DNA of 64,000 nucleotides from Primulina eburnea (Eukaryota; Streptophyta; Magnoliopsida; Lamiales; Gesneriaceae), in assembly GCF_022965805.1 (NCBI RefSeq), contig NC_133116.1, positions 1,984,001 to 2,048,000 of the forward strand. The letters are read 5' to 3'. Under the pieces are notes generated by a model that was not told the origin of the DNA, did not search any database, and saw only the letters and a list, made by a program, of their open reading frames with translations. Of the stretch, positions 1 through 13,234 are shown piece after piece (position 1 is the stretch's first letter; every line of letters begins with the position of its first letter). A program made the position numbers and the translations under genes.

Positions 1-177
1 ATTTCAAAATAAATTTAATTTCCATAAAAGAGGTCAATTTGGCGACATTTTATTTCAATTAATCAATTTTAAAAATACATATTACCTTATCATTATTTGA
101 ACTAATGAAAATTTAACCTTAACCGAATAAACCTGAAACCGAAAAAAAAAAAAAAAAAAATTTTTTTTTTGGAAATT

Positions 178-342
178 CCGTACGGGCCGACCGACCCGAA
201 TCCGTACGGATCGGTCCGACCGGGTCCGTACGGCCCGACCCAAAACCGTATGGGTCGGGTCGACCCGGGTCCGTAAGACCCGACCCGAAACCATATGGGT
301 CGGGCCGACCACTTCAGTACAACCCGACCCGAACCGTACCCT
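178..342. repeat. GC-rich palindromic minisatellite
   Basis: Several imperfect units built from GACCCGACCC, CCGTACGG and CCGTATGGGTCGG, many of them self-complementary. The composition is strikingly GC-rich against the AT-rich surroundings, and homopolymer A/T tracts bound it on both sides. It belongs to the leader of the LTR element. The 76-codon frame through it only translates the repeat and is not a gene. Confidence 0.7.
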
Positions 343-519
343 TTTTTTTTTTTGAAAAAAAAAAATATCCGACTTTTCGATTTTCCTTTTTTTTTTTTTT
401 TTTTTTTTTTTAAAAACTGGAAGAAAAATCGAAATCTTATACCAAATCTTTAAAATTTACAACCAAATCTTTTTACCAAAACTGAAACTTTAAAAGATTT
501 GATTTTCAACCAAAATATT

Positions 520-700
520 TTCCAGATCTGAAGCCATAGAACAAAAATTTTCAGATCTAAACCAAAATATTTTTCAGATCTGAAACCGTATCAAAATATT
601 TTCAGATCTGAAAACATATCAATATATTTTTCAGATCTGAAGCCATATCAAAAAAATTTTAAACAAAATTTTATTTTCAGATCTGGATCCAAAAAGTATC
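520..700. repeat. CAGATCTGAA-centred tandem array
   Basis: About six copies of the palindromic core CAGATCTG (one with CAGATCTA), spaced roughly 25-45 bp apart and joined by variants of ACCATATCAAAATATTTT. It lies just downstream of the primer site in the element's own direction, so it is leader sequence. Confidence 0.7.
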
Positions 701-739
701 CAAAAACTTTAAACAAATCTCAATGATTCAAACATGAAT

Positions 740-752
740 GGCTCTGATACCA
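740..752 (-). other. Primer binding site (tRNA-iMet) of the LTR element
   Basis: The reverse complement reads TGGTATCAGAGCC, the standard initiator-Met tRNA primer site of plant LTR elements. It lies 2 nt after the LTR terminus (...CCAACA then AG). This fixes the element orientation as minus strand. Confidence 0.88.
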
Positions 753-754
753 CT

Positions 755-1215
755 TGTTGGGGAAAACCCATAAACCGCAGAATCCATCACGTTAAATCAT
801 TAAGAATTTGACTGAAAACTTAAGCGGAAGCGTACCTGAAGCCATAATTCTGAATTGTTTAGAACGTGTCTTGATCTTCCAGATCTACGAGCTCTTTCCT
901 TGAGAGAATCCTTTACTTTTCTCTTCAGAACTATTTTCTTAATGGGAGAGAGAATAGTGAAAGTGACAACGCGAGATCTGGGGACCATGACCCTTATTTA
1001 TAGATAATATCTTCTGATATTTCCGTTTTAGCCCATCATAAAAACAGAAATTACACTTATGTCTCTACACATTAAAGGCCCACAGCCCATTAGATACATT
1101 AAAGCCCAATAACCCGAAACGTTATTTGATCACTTTATTTTGGGCTTAACTTAACAGACAACTCACACACATAATTATTCACATATAAGCCCATAAAAAT
1201 AAAATTGATCCAACA
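755..1215 (-). mobile_element. 5' LTR (461 bp) of the retrotransposon
   Basis: Both termini are TGTTGG...CCAACA, a six-base perfect terminal inverted repeat with the required TG...CA ends, and the primer site abuts at 740-752. On the minus strand a TATAAATA box lies at 995-1002, which would start transcription leftwards inside the LTR. A possible 5-bp target duplication flank is CTAAT (1216-1220), but the partner is outside the window. The element lies in the same orientation as the MADS gene, just after its sixth coding exon. Confidence 0.8.
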
Positions 1216-1317
1216 CTAATTGATTAAAGCCATCTACTGATTCAATCATTTCGATTATTGCAGTACTCCATAACAAGAATCGTTTCCTTTAATGCATGTT
1301 TGCATGATTAACATTAC

Positions 1318-4300
1318 CTTTGCCCTGAGACTGTTATTTTCCTGCTCCAGCTGAATTTCCTGTCGTCGGAAAAAACAGGTTCCACAAATTAAATAGATGG
1401 TCATCGCGAATTCGTCACGAGGACTACATTTGTAAAAGGGAAAAATCTATATATTGAGCAACAACAATCCGGGATTTCAAATATAGTCAACTTAATTTGT
1501 GTTTTTTATAGATTCATTCATGTTAAGTTGAAGAAAATTACCCTCTTGTGCAAAATCTCAGTTTCCGCCAGTATCATTTCATGCTGTTGGAGCAAAACAA
1601 TAACATAAAGAATTAACAAGAAAAAGCGTGATTATTGATTTCCTGTAATTATTTATATATTATACCTTCTTGGCCCTGATTCTTGTGATGCCTCGCTCAA
1701 GCCTAGTTTCGAGCTGCTTCAACTCCTTCACATTCAACGACCCCAAACCCTCACCCAAAAGATGCCTACGAAAGAGTACTCATGCATGTAAAGAGTTAGC
1801 ATGCTACAATAAACTATATTTACACTTCATTGACAAAACCTTTTCCAAAAATTCCATTTTCTTTTTTTTTTTTATATATTAAAAAAAACTCTAAAATTTT
1901 TTAAAACAAAAGCAAACACACATTTATATATATATTCGTCTTTTTCTTGGATCATATATTCTTTCCTGCATGTAATTACAATGGACGTAAAAGATTGATA
2001 CCTGTTGGAGTTCTGGAGCATCTGTATTTGGTTGTGCATCTTCTTCGATTCTTGTTGGTAAAACTGTATGCAAATTCAAATAATAAGAAACAACCACAAA
2101 AAAATCCGTCAGCATATTTCATACAGCCTACAGGTGACTGATGAGTTTTATACAAACGTAACAAAATCCATACACTTCTACAATAGATGAAAATACATAT
2201 TATATACAACATACACGCACACATTTGTGCGATGAATTTAGCCTGGGAGTTGGATCATATATTGACTGCAATCCGAGCTTTGTTGAAGACAATTCCATGT
2301 TTTATCACACATACATATTTACAGGGATGGTAATCAAGCTGCGGATCTATTGGCTCGTGAAGCCCATGTTCGTAAATCTGTTAAAGCTTTTGACATAAAT
2401 AATATCCCTAGGCATATTTTGAGCGGTATAAAATTATATAGAACGGTAAATTTACCTTGTGAAAAACCGTAATTGTTGTATTGCGTTCTTACCCGGTGCT
2501 CATATATATAACTTAAGGTTTTTTCAATACGTTTGTGATAATATTATCTTGTTTATATATATCAAAAGGCTTTGTTGACTCGCACCATAACAAATATCAA
2601 AGCACATGTATGCATTTCATACTGATCACTTACTTGAGCATTGATCTCTTGAGTGGTATATGCATTTGAGGAATCTGCTGTTGACTTTTTGTACCTTTCT
2701 ATCGTTGACCTAATGCTGCATACATGTAATAATATATTGCACATATAACTAGTAATATAACACACAAATCATGATTTCAAACATAATATATACAGGATCG
2801 ATGCGCGGAGAAATTATACAAGAAAATCTCGATGTTTTACTTTCATGGTTAAACAATATATAGAAAAATGACCAAATTGCAAATAAAACAGAGATGGATA
2901 CAAAAAAAGTTAACAATGTAAATAACCAAAATTACAAAGACATATATACTAGAAATGTTCACGTGCGATGTACGTGGATGACTAATATTAAAAAATATAA
3001 TCACGATATTAAATAATGTTTAAAATCGTTTGAATAACATATTGTTTGTGAGCATTTGTGAATCTAAATAATCAAAACACAATAGATATATAAAATATAT
3101 CATGACTATAAATCATATATATTCACTTATTCACATTACATTTTTCAATATTATAATGACAATTTTCTCAAATTAACAAATATATTTTTCATTCAAATAT
3201 AATTAACAATGGAAAAATAATAAAAATAAAAATAAAAGAATAGTTAATTTTATTGTCAAATGAAATTTTCCGATTTAACTAAATTGTCATAATAATATTA
3301 AAATAAAATCATTAATCTTGTTATTAAGTTAAATATCAATTGTGATTTTGCTAACTTTTAATTTTGTTTACTTTCTCAGTTTGTTTTTAGACTACATATT
3401 ATATATAGTTAATTTTATATCAGAATGTATCGTTTGCAAATTAATAATGATTTTAATAATTTCATGTGAAAAAAGTTTTAAAATAATATCATTCAAATAT
3501 ATATGTATAGTAAAACACATATATAAATAAAATAACACAAAAAAATTAATGAGGCGTTCCACGAGTCAATTTTTGAGACAAATATCATATTTGAGTTATT
3601 AATAAAAAAATATTATTTTTTATGCCGAATGTAATATTTTGCTAATTAATTAGCCAAACTCTGAAAAAAAAAAGAAGAAGCCATGTAGATTAAATTCAAT
3701 GTTTTCAATGAATAATACTGCTCATATATATAATTCGGAAGAGAAGAGCACAAAATTACTATCAAAATAAATCTTTCAAGACTACTATAATCTCATAATT
3801 TTGTGAAAATAATAGATATATTATATAAATTAACCAAGCCGTAAAAAAAATGAAGAAAAATAAAACGGAAACAAAAACGAACCATCCATAAATCAAATTA
3901 ATTAAATCAAAAAAACCAACATAACAATTAAATAACTAAGTAAAAAAAATAGATAATCACTAAAATAAAATGAAACCCAAAAAAAATACAATATATAAAA
4001 TAAATTAATATTATAAAACTAAATAAATATATACTAATATATAGTTGAGATGAGAATAGTGATATATTTATAATTACCATAAAAATAAATCCTTATAGAC
4101 ATAAATGTAATTTTTAAATTTTGTGAAAACTGACAAATATATTTTACTAATTCACAATTGGAAGTAATATATTTATATTTAAGTAGATTAATTAATCGGA
4201 ATCTAGGAAAAAAAAACAAGAAGAAGGTCATGTAGAACCACAAGATGGGAATTAGGAATAAATTCATTGTATTCAATGAATATTAAGACACACACACATA

Positions 4301-5961
4301 TATATAAGAAATTACAAGTTAACCCATATAAAAAAACAACTTGTTAAGCTAAATAAATAAATAGAGAATGACAAACATGAAAATTCACGATTGAAGTAAG
4401 AATAAATTCAATGTATTCAATGAATAGTAATCATCATATTTTAATAATTAGTCATAGTAATTAGTTATTTAAGATAAAAGAAAGAAATGATAAGTTATGG
4501 GTTCAATGTAGGGGAAGTTGGTGAAAAATTCTCAATCAAAACATTTTTTTTGGTTCACTCCCTATCCACAAAATGTGGTACACTTCATGTGGAAATGTGG
4601 TACTAAAAAAGTACCCAGGAACTGAACACAAAAAAAAAAAAAATTGAAGACTGGTGACTGAAGGCCAATTTCCCGTTCAATGTATTCAATGTATTCAATA
4701 GTAATCATCATATTTTAATAATTAGTAATTAGTTATTTAAGATAAAAGAAAGAAATTACAAGTTAACCCATATAAAAAGACAACTTGCTAAGCTAAATTA
4801 ATAAATAAATAGAGAAGGACAAACATGGAAGAGTTCAATGTATTCAATGAATAATAATCATCATATTTTAATAATAGTAATAATTAGTTATTTAAGATAA
4901 AAGAAATAAATTACAAGTTAACCCATATAAAAACACCACTTGTTAAGCTAAATAAATAAATAGAGAAGGACAAACATGAAAATTCACAATTGGAAGTAGT
5001 ATATTTATATGTTAAGCTATGACAAACATGAAAATTCACGATTGAAGTAGGAATAAATTTAATGTAATCAATGAATAAATAGAGAAGGACAAACATGAAA
5101 ATTCACGATTGAAGTAGGAATAAATTCAATGTATTCAATGAATAGTAATATCATATTTTAATAATTAGTAATAGTAATTAGTTATTTAAGATAAAAGAAA
5201 GAAATTACAAGTTATGGGTTCAATGTATTCAATGAATAAGTAGGAATAAATTTAATGTAATCAATGAAATAAATAGAGAAGGACAAACATGAAAATTCAC
5301 GATTGAAGTAGGAATAAGTTCAATGTATTCAATGAACAATAATCATCATATTTTAATAATTAGTAATAGTAATTAGTTATTTAAGATAAAAGAAAGAAAT
5401 TACAAGTTATGGGTTCAATGTATTTAATGAATAGTAATCATCATATTTTAATAATTAGTAATTAGTATGCTGACATACTATCCACCAACTGTGTCTACCA
5501 CACTAAGGTGACACTCACATAATAAATATACAATTTTGATATGTTTTATCACGTCCAATAAGTGAATGACGTCTTAGCGATGGACATAAAGGTAGGAAGA
5601 CATATAATATATATGTGTCATGTGTGTGTGTGTGTAGACTAAGATACATGAAACTGGAAAGACAGAGAACCTTAACCTAATGAGTGTTGTAGACCTTTAT
5701 CTTTGTAAGACATGCAACAGTACTTCTGCTGTAGATAGATACTTCGTGTTTGGAAACATGAAGGAAATATTTGAAGATTTATAGTGCTAGATTGGGTAAG
5801 CATTGGGACTATAATCCCAAAAATGAACTGCTAGTTTTGAACAACAAAAAGTTGAAAGAATCAGAACTCCCGCTGTTTCTACTGCTGCTATAGATATTGG
5901 TGTTTACTATTTTATATGCAAATGAACTTTAGCTTATGCATACTTTACATATTACTCCAAG

Positions 5962-6010
<49 letters not shown>

Positions 6011-6362
6011 GTTACACAAAAATGATTTAGACTATATATAACTCCAAATTGATATTTAAGTAGTGATAAACTAAAGGGTCAGATCGAAACTTTAAGGCAG
6101 GAGTTGAGATCATATCAGGACATGCAATAGTTATGATTATGTATTATCGAAGACGACGAAGGAAGAGTTGTGAGCATTACTTATTGTTGGCATACTCGTA
6201 GACTCGTCCACGGCTAGAGAAAACTATTAGTGCAACTTCCACATCACACAGAACTGAAAGTTCATAAGCTTTCTTCAGCAGACCATTTCTACGCTTGCAG
6301 AATGTAACTTGTCGATTGGTTTTGTTTTCAATCCTCTTGATCTCGATCTTTCCTCGTCCCAT
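1318..6362 (-). CDS. AGL11: SEEDSTICK/AGL11-like MIKC MADS-box transcription factor, 3' exon(s) missing
   Basis: Six coding exons joined by GT-AG introns: 6181-6362, 2634-2715 (82 bp), 2002-2063 (62), 1666-1765 (100), 1542-1583 (42) and 1318-1359 (42). The short exon sizes are those of the AGAMOUS subfamily. Exon 1 is the MADS box (start [10 protein letters not shown]) and ends YANNN; exon 2 opens [10 protein letters not shown], and the [15 protein letters not shown] junction is a D-lineage (STK/AGL11) signature. Exons 3-6 encode the I/K region, with ...[17 protein letters not shown] and [14 protein letters not shown]. Proteins of this clade specify ovule and seed identity as nuclear DNA-binding dimers. 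Oddities: Val replaces the near-invariant Ala in the LCDAEV stretch. No further exon is visible before the LTR insertion starting at 1215, so the C-terminal motifs are either beyond the element or lost. Intron 1 is 3.5 kb, a place where this subfamily often carries regulatory sequence. Confidence 0.9.
2270..2471 (+). mobile_element. LINE retrotransposon 3' remnant (RNase H C-terminus)
   Basis: Inside intron 2 of the MADS gene, antisense to it. The plus-strand frame ending at TAA 2471 reads [18 protein letters not shown] and on to a stop. H..R.GN..AD.LA is the C-terminal signature of the RNase H domain (RVT_3 type) of plant LINEs. Nothing upstream of about 2250 continues the domain, which fits 5' truncation. 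Too short to name a clade. Confidence 0.6.
4370..5465. repeat. Tandem repeat array in MADS intron 1
   Basis: Five to six imperfect copies of a unit of about 100-190 bp containing AAATTCACGATTGAAGTAGG, TTCAATGTATTCAATGAATA, TAATCATCATATTTTAATAA and GATAAAAGAAAGAAATTACA. Copies begin near 4378, 4676, 4838, 5030, 5100 and 5290. Related degenerate segments occur at 3690-3720 and 4195-4290, so much of the intron grew by local duplication. Confidence 0.75.
5964..6010. repeat. (AT)n microsatellite
   Basis: Nearly pure AT dinucleotide run near the exon 1 end of MADS intron 1. Confidence 0.9.
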
Positions 6363-9300
6363 TTCGCAACCCTAATCACAATATCAACTTGATTTAAATT
6401 TCTTATCAAAGTTTTGTGAATCAATTGATAATACTTCTCAAGGACCGGAAAATAAATGCGCACCGAAGATCACAGAAAATTTGAGTAAGAAAAGACTACT
6501 TATATCTACACACACACACACTCATACAAAAGGAATTTCTTGAATGTGCACGTAAACATGGTAAAAGTTCTGTCTTTATCTCATCCCTGGTCAAGAAGCT
6601 CATAGATCTCACGATTACAAATACAAAAAATTAAAAAATGACAGGACAATGGTGGATTATTAAAGAAATTAAAGCCCATGACTTTGACTTTGATGTAATG
6701 ATAAAAAAACTAAGGAAATAAAATTATGACAAATTGTCAATAACAAAGTGATGAAGGATGGTAGAGAATCACCACATCATGGAGGGGACTAAGATTTTAT
6801 TCGATCTCTCAGGAGTAGATTAGCTACAACAGAGGGAAAAAAATGATGATTTTTTTTTTAAAGGGAAACATTGTAGCTTTAAGAAAGACGAAGCATGCAT
6901 ACAAATGTGATAAAATGGTGAAAACCCATCAAGATTTCTTCTTCTTCTTCTTTGTACGAAGACAAAGAATTTGAAACATAATTTTATTAATATAATTTTA
7001 AGCAGTTCTTGGGAACCAAGAACCATGAATGAAAACGAAATCTTCCATGCAAGAAAGCTTGAATTTTTATTTTTATTTTTATTTTCTCTTTAACTCAGAT
7101 CTATGTTTAACCACTGAATTGCAGTAAATTTTGCACAAATAACAAAGATAACATTTGAAACTGTGCCCTAATGCATGAAGTGGAAAGAAATTAAATGAAA
7201 CCTCAAGTTCGAAAAAAAAGGATGTTCCCCGCTTAAGTTAACCATCATGAACTGAATGACACACAAACCTGGCTTCTTCGGAAAATATTGCTATTTCCCG
7301 GCGAGTTGAATAATTTCTAAGCTAACATGAGTTTCCAGGAACTCCTCCCCTCCGACTTAATCACAGGCTCTAGTCCATTGATTAATGTGACCCATAAATA
7401 TATATTTATCTCTTTCTTTCTTTGTATATTGTATGAGAGAGACTAAGAGATTGAGCTGGCCAAGAAAATGACTTGTTTTCCAGATATGCACCATGCGTGG
7501 TGCTGTGGGCTAGCCATTTTCAGCTGCTTTGCAGTGGACAAACTCACCAAAAACTGCAACTTTTTAGCCAATGGACCATTGTACCCTTGCAAAATGCTTC
7601 TCTCTTTTACTTCTACTTTGTAATCTTCAATCACTAATAATTAACAATATAATCATATCATTGAAGTTATTTGATCAGGAGTTAGCTGCACCCCATAATT
7701 GTCATTCCCCTTTCAATGAACCATATCTAGATATATAATATGAGTCGAGCGAGCTAGTGATCTTGTTTGACTTCATCGCGAGTACTTTGGTCGATCATTA
7801 TCGAGTTTTTGAACTTTTCATACCGCAGGCTTTATGTTTGCTATCATTATTTCCTCGTATATACAACGTATTACACAATATATATTCGTCAAGTACTCTA
7901 ATAATTATACACAAATTCAACACAGTTCGAATTTTACTCGAAATTTCATAAATTAACCTTGTTATGAGCCATCTAGCTACTTTGGAAAGCTCCCATGAAA
8001 ACAAATGATTTATGTGGCTAACTAATGATGGGTGTGAAGTAATAATTAATACGTATATGTTAAATCAGTGTTTCGACAGATTAGGGTTTGGTGCAGTCCA
8101 CCTAGAGTTCACGTTGGCACTATATATCTGATGGGAATGTGTTCTATCCTCAAATTAACTTCGTCTGAGGTGACAAATTAATTAATCCATAATTAGTAAC
8201 AACATTATATAATTGATTTGTTATATCTCTGGATATGTATATATTAGTAATAGCAAGATAATCTGAGTGTGATATTTTTTTTAGAATAAACATTTTTTGC
8301 TTGATATGTAATAAAAATATTTCAAAGTAGCTAAACTAGTATTTTGCATGAGACGAGGCAAGAAGATTAATGTTCAACGAACAAGGTTTGAAATTAAGAT
8401 GGTGCCATTGAACATGCCTAGGGCTTCAAAAAGTTTGTACTTTAATCATTTTGCAAGGAAATGGTTAAATTTTTGGAACTTTGAAATTTTGATGTGAATT
8501 AATCGATAAAATCCAGCCCAATTTGTATCCAATCCGGAAATTTCCTAATTTGTGTAATCAATCCGGTCGTTACGTTGACCGAATGATGAGTTTTAATTTA
8601 TTTCTTTTAGATTTCAATATTTTTTCTATAATTTATACACTTGAAAATCAATTAAACTTAATTGTTCATTTATGAGTTTTATTATGATTTTTATTTAAAA
8701 TAAATCGGTCTAGCCCGAATCCGACGACATCTAAATAATTTTTTTGGAGATAGAATGAAAACATTTTATGGAAAAAAGAAAAGAAAAGAAGAAGAAAAAT
8801 AAAGTTTGTAATTATAAAGACAATGGGACCTGGAAAATTATTTTCAACGTTGTTATAATTAGAACATTTTAATTGAGTTGCGTAACAGTGTCACGTTGCA
8901 TTATTTATTAGTGGATTTGATTCCACAGCATTAATATCAAAGCCAATTTTTTTTCTAAAATTGGTACTAAGACAATTATCAAGTCAAAATTTGTTGTATA
9001 TATCAATCTCTCTTCCATAATAACAAGTAAAAATAATATAACACTGAGCAAGTCTTGCAAAATTTTACGGCTCCGAATTTGAAGATTAGTCACTTATAAG
9101 TTATCGAGTAAAGTCACTGAAATACATGTTACAATCGATATTTGCAATAAACAGGGATAATATCTAAAAGGGTCCTCTAAATTTTTCTATTTTCTGTTTT
9201 GCTGATCATATAAACATTCAAATTTGGGTTTCGTAATGTAAGTCAGGTTGTTTTTAGGCTTTCGACTATCTTTAAAATGAAGTGTTGACGTGACGTCGGG

Positions 9301-9558
9301 TACGTCAGCATTTCCTGGTATCGCATCAACGTTTTATTGATTCACGTCAACAGTCCGACAAAAAAGAAAAAAATCATAACCCAAATGAAAATATTCGTAT
9401 GACCAAAATACAAAATAAACAAACCTAATGATCATTTTGGGATATATAAAAATAGACATTGAAATGTAAGACATACAAAATAACTCAAAAAAAACATATC
9501 TAGAGAAAGGGAAGAAAGTGATGTGTAAATTTTTTATTTTGTTATCCTAATTATTTAT
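6363..9558. other. Upstream region of the MADS gene, no coding exon seen
   Basis: This holds the 5' UTR and presumably the promoter of the MADS gene. Related genes often have a 5' UTR intron, so a noncoding first exon could lie here. A candidate TATA-like stretch (minus TATAAATATATATTTATGG) lies around 7390-7410, but I cannot place a start site. 9160-9420 carries several TGACG/ACGTCA-type motifs in a non-coding stretch. No convincing gene or RNA was found. Confidence 0.4.
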
Positions 9559-9559
9559 G

Positions 9560-9800
9560 AAATAATTATTTAGTTTTATTTTTTGAAAATTAAAATTAAA
9601 ACCATACAGAAGGAAAGTGTTCAACCTCAAGATCGTCGTCTTGCATGTTTTAAAAGCTTGAGAAGGCGGGCATGTTGTTCTTTTCTCTCTTCTTCTTTTG
9701 CCACAGCTTGTACAAGAAAACAGAAAATGCCACAACAGCAATAAATCACTCTCGGAAATGTGCATCAAAAGCCCCAGAGTCAGCTTGCTACTCAAGATGA
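9560..9800 (-). pseudogene. Fragment of an unidentified plant protein C-terminus, frame broken
   Basis: One frame reads AVAKEEERKEQHARLLKLLK and then hits a stop. A different frame immediately afterwards reads QDDDLEVEHFPSVWF. A hydrophobic stretch precedes the basic region in yet another frame. The combination KKRE.QHARLLKL followed by an acidic DDDLEVE tail recalls a plant membrane-protein C-terminus that I cannot name. The change of frame suggests a decayed copy. No flanking exon was recognised. Confidence 0.3.
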
Positions 9801-9985
9801 ATTGTCAGAAAATAATTAGTTTACAGCAAAGATCTTGATGCCAACTATCCCAAATTCAGTTATGATTAAAATGATGCAACTTTAGTGTGTTGGTGCGTGT
9901 GTGTGTGTGTTCTAGTATACTTCTCAGGTCTTATCCAAGAGTATCAACACATTGATGTAGTGAAAACCTGGGACTTTGCAAATCT

Positions 9986-10369
9986 GTGAAAAGAATATTT
10001 GTATCATTTTGTGTCTTGTTTACAGATGAAGAAATGCAACAGACGTACGAGGGGTCTGATCCAAGTTTAGCAAGAACAATAAATGGTCCGATCTTCAATA
10101 ATCTTGAACAGAATAGCAAATTGGCTCGCTTAGAACTTGGGAAATCTAAAGAGACCCGGTCACGTCATGAAATCCAGTCATTTGCTAGTGCAATTATCTA
10201 CAATGAAAGAGAAGCTGATGGAATTACTTCATTGTCCATTTCAAGGCCACGATTTCTTGATCACATCTTCAATTGTGATTTGGTTCTCTGCTTGTTTACT
10301 AATGTGCACAACATTCATTTCAAAAACTTTTTTTTTCTGACAAAAATTCTTGTGAGACGATTTCATTAG
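9986..10369 (+). other. Unidentified exon-like open frame
   Basis: A 127-codon open frame. The part after a TTTACAG acceptor-like site at 10025 has balanced composition and reads like protein (EEMQQTYEGSDPSLARTING, later EIQSFASAIIYNEREADGI) until about 10285, after which it becomes AT-rich noise. I do not recognise a family and see no partner exon, so it may be a relic exon or chance. A degenerate MITE copy overlaps its end. Confidence 0.3.
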
Positions 10370-10470
10370 ACAATTTTATTAGACGATTCTTCTATTTGGT
10401 TCATAGCTGAAAAATTATTACTTTTTATTGTAAATATGAATAAGATTAGCATGTCTCACGAATAAAGATT
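10349..10470. mobile_element. Degenerate copy of the GTGAGACGGTCTCAC MITE family
   Basis: It shares TTGTGAGACGAT, TTATTACTTTTTATTGTAAA and ATGTCTCACGAATAAAGAT in the order found in the better copies at 35191 and 39470, but the ends are eroded. Confidence 0.5.
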
Positions 10471-10948
10471 AATTTAAATCTATCTCTTCAACTGCTTCTT
10501 GAAATAATTAATGTGCAATTAGTTCACTTTCATTATTATGTGACATTTATGAATTTCAGTTCTTTTGGACGCATTTCAGTAGGTCAGTTAATTTTATGTT
10601 TGATTTCTCCAAATCTATTATCAATTACTTATCTATTATCTATTACTTATCTACACCAGTCAATGTTTTTAGAATTGTGATTTTTTTTTTAAATATTTCA
10701 TTAATTAATATATTTTAATTAATTATTGATATTAATTGAAAAATTAAAATTTCCCAATGATATTGCTTCTAATTAAAATTTAAACTAATTATCAAGAATC
10801 ATTTTATCTTGGATCACAATCAAAAGTGGGACATTCTAATCAAATTCAATCAATTGCTTCTAATTAAAATTTGAACTAAATATCAAGAATCTACTGGCTT
10901 ACTAATCCATGTCAAAGGTTAGCTATGTGAATTTATAACAAGGCTTGC

Positions 10949-11057
10949 CAGCAAAATCAACCACGCTACTCTCAGTGACGACACTCCTGAGGTCTACGAG
11001 GCAGCGCCTTCACCTTTGAATGGATTGTGGAGCAGCAAAATCAACCACGCTACTCTC
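10949..11057. repeat. 25-bp direct repeat in the OPR promoter
   Basis: CAGCAAAATCAACCACGCTA followed by CTCTC occurs identically at 10949-10973 and 11033-11057, 84 bp apart, immediately upstream of the TATA box of the OPR gene. A second, older duplication (GCTTCTAATTAAAATTT) lies at about 10765 and 10855. Confidence 0.85.
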
Positions 11058-11077
11058 CTCACGAATCCTCTCTTTTT

Positions 11078-11086
11078 CTATAAATA
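11078..11086 (+). promoter_or_regulatory. TATA box of the OPR gene
   Basis: CTATAAATA about 75-85 bp before the ATG at 11162, the right distance for a short 5' UTR. It is followed by a pyrimidine-rich stretch typical of plant start regions. Confidence 0.6.
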
Positions 11087-11161
11087 AAATACCCTCTCTG
11101 CAGTTGTGAATCACGTTTTACTTCAATTTTTTCAAGTGAGGTGGGTTAACTGCGGCCAAAT

Positions 11162-13234
<2,073 letters not shown>

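Larger units (their letters stand above)
1..754 (-). mobile_element. Internal leader of an LTR retrotransposon, cut by the window edge
   Basis: Read on the minus strand this follows the LTR at 755-1215 and its primer site at 740-752, so it is the untranslated leader of an LTR element transcribed leftwards. It contains no gag or pol coding sequence, only low-complexity DNA: a CAGATCTGAA-centred repeat array (520-700), poly-A/poly-T tracts (about 140-170 and 341-410) and a GC-rich palindromic minisatellite (178-342). The body of the element and its other LTR lie left of the window, so I cannot say whether it is a copia element, a LARD or a TRIM. Confidence 0.7.

Noticed and set aside
82..312. 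76-codon Arg/Val/Gly-rich frame on the minus strand
   Set aside because: It is a translation of the GC-rich minisatellite; no start context or family.
800..988. 62-codon frame inside the LTR
   Set aside because: Untranslated LTR/leader sequence; LTR ends and primer site explain the region.
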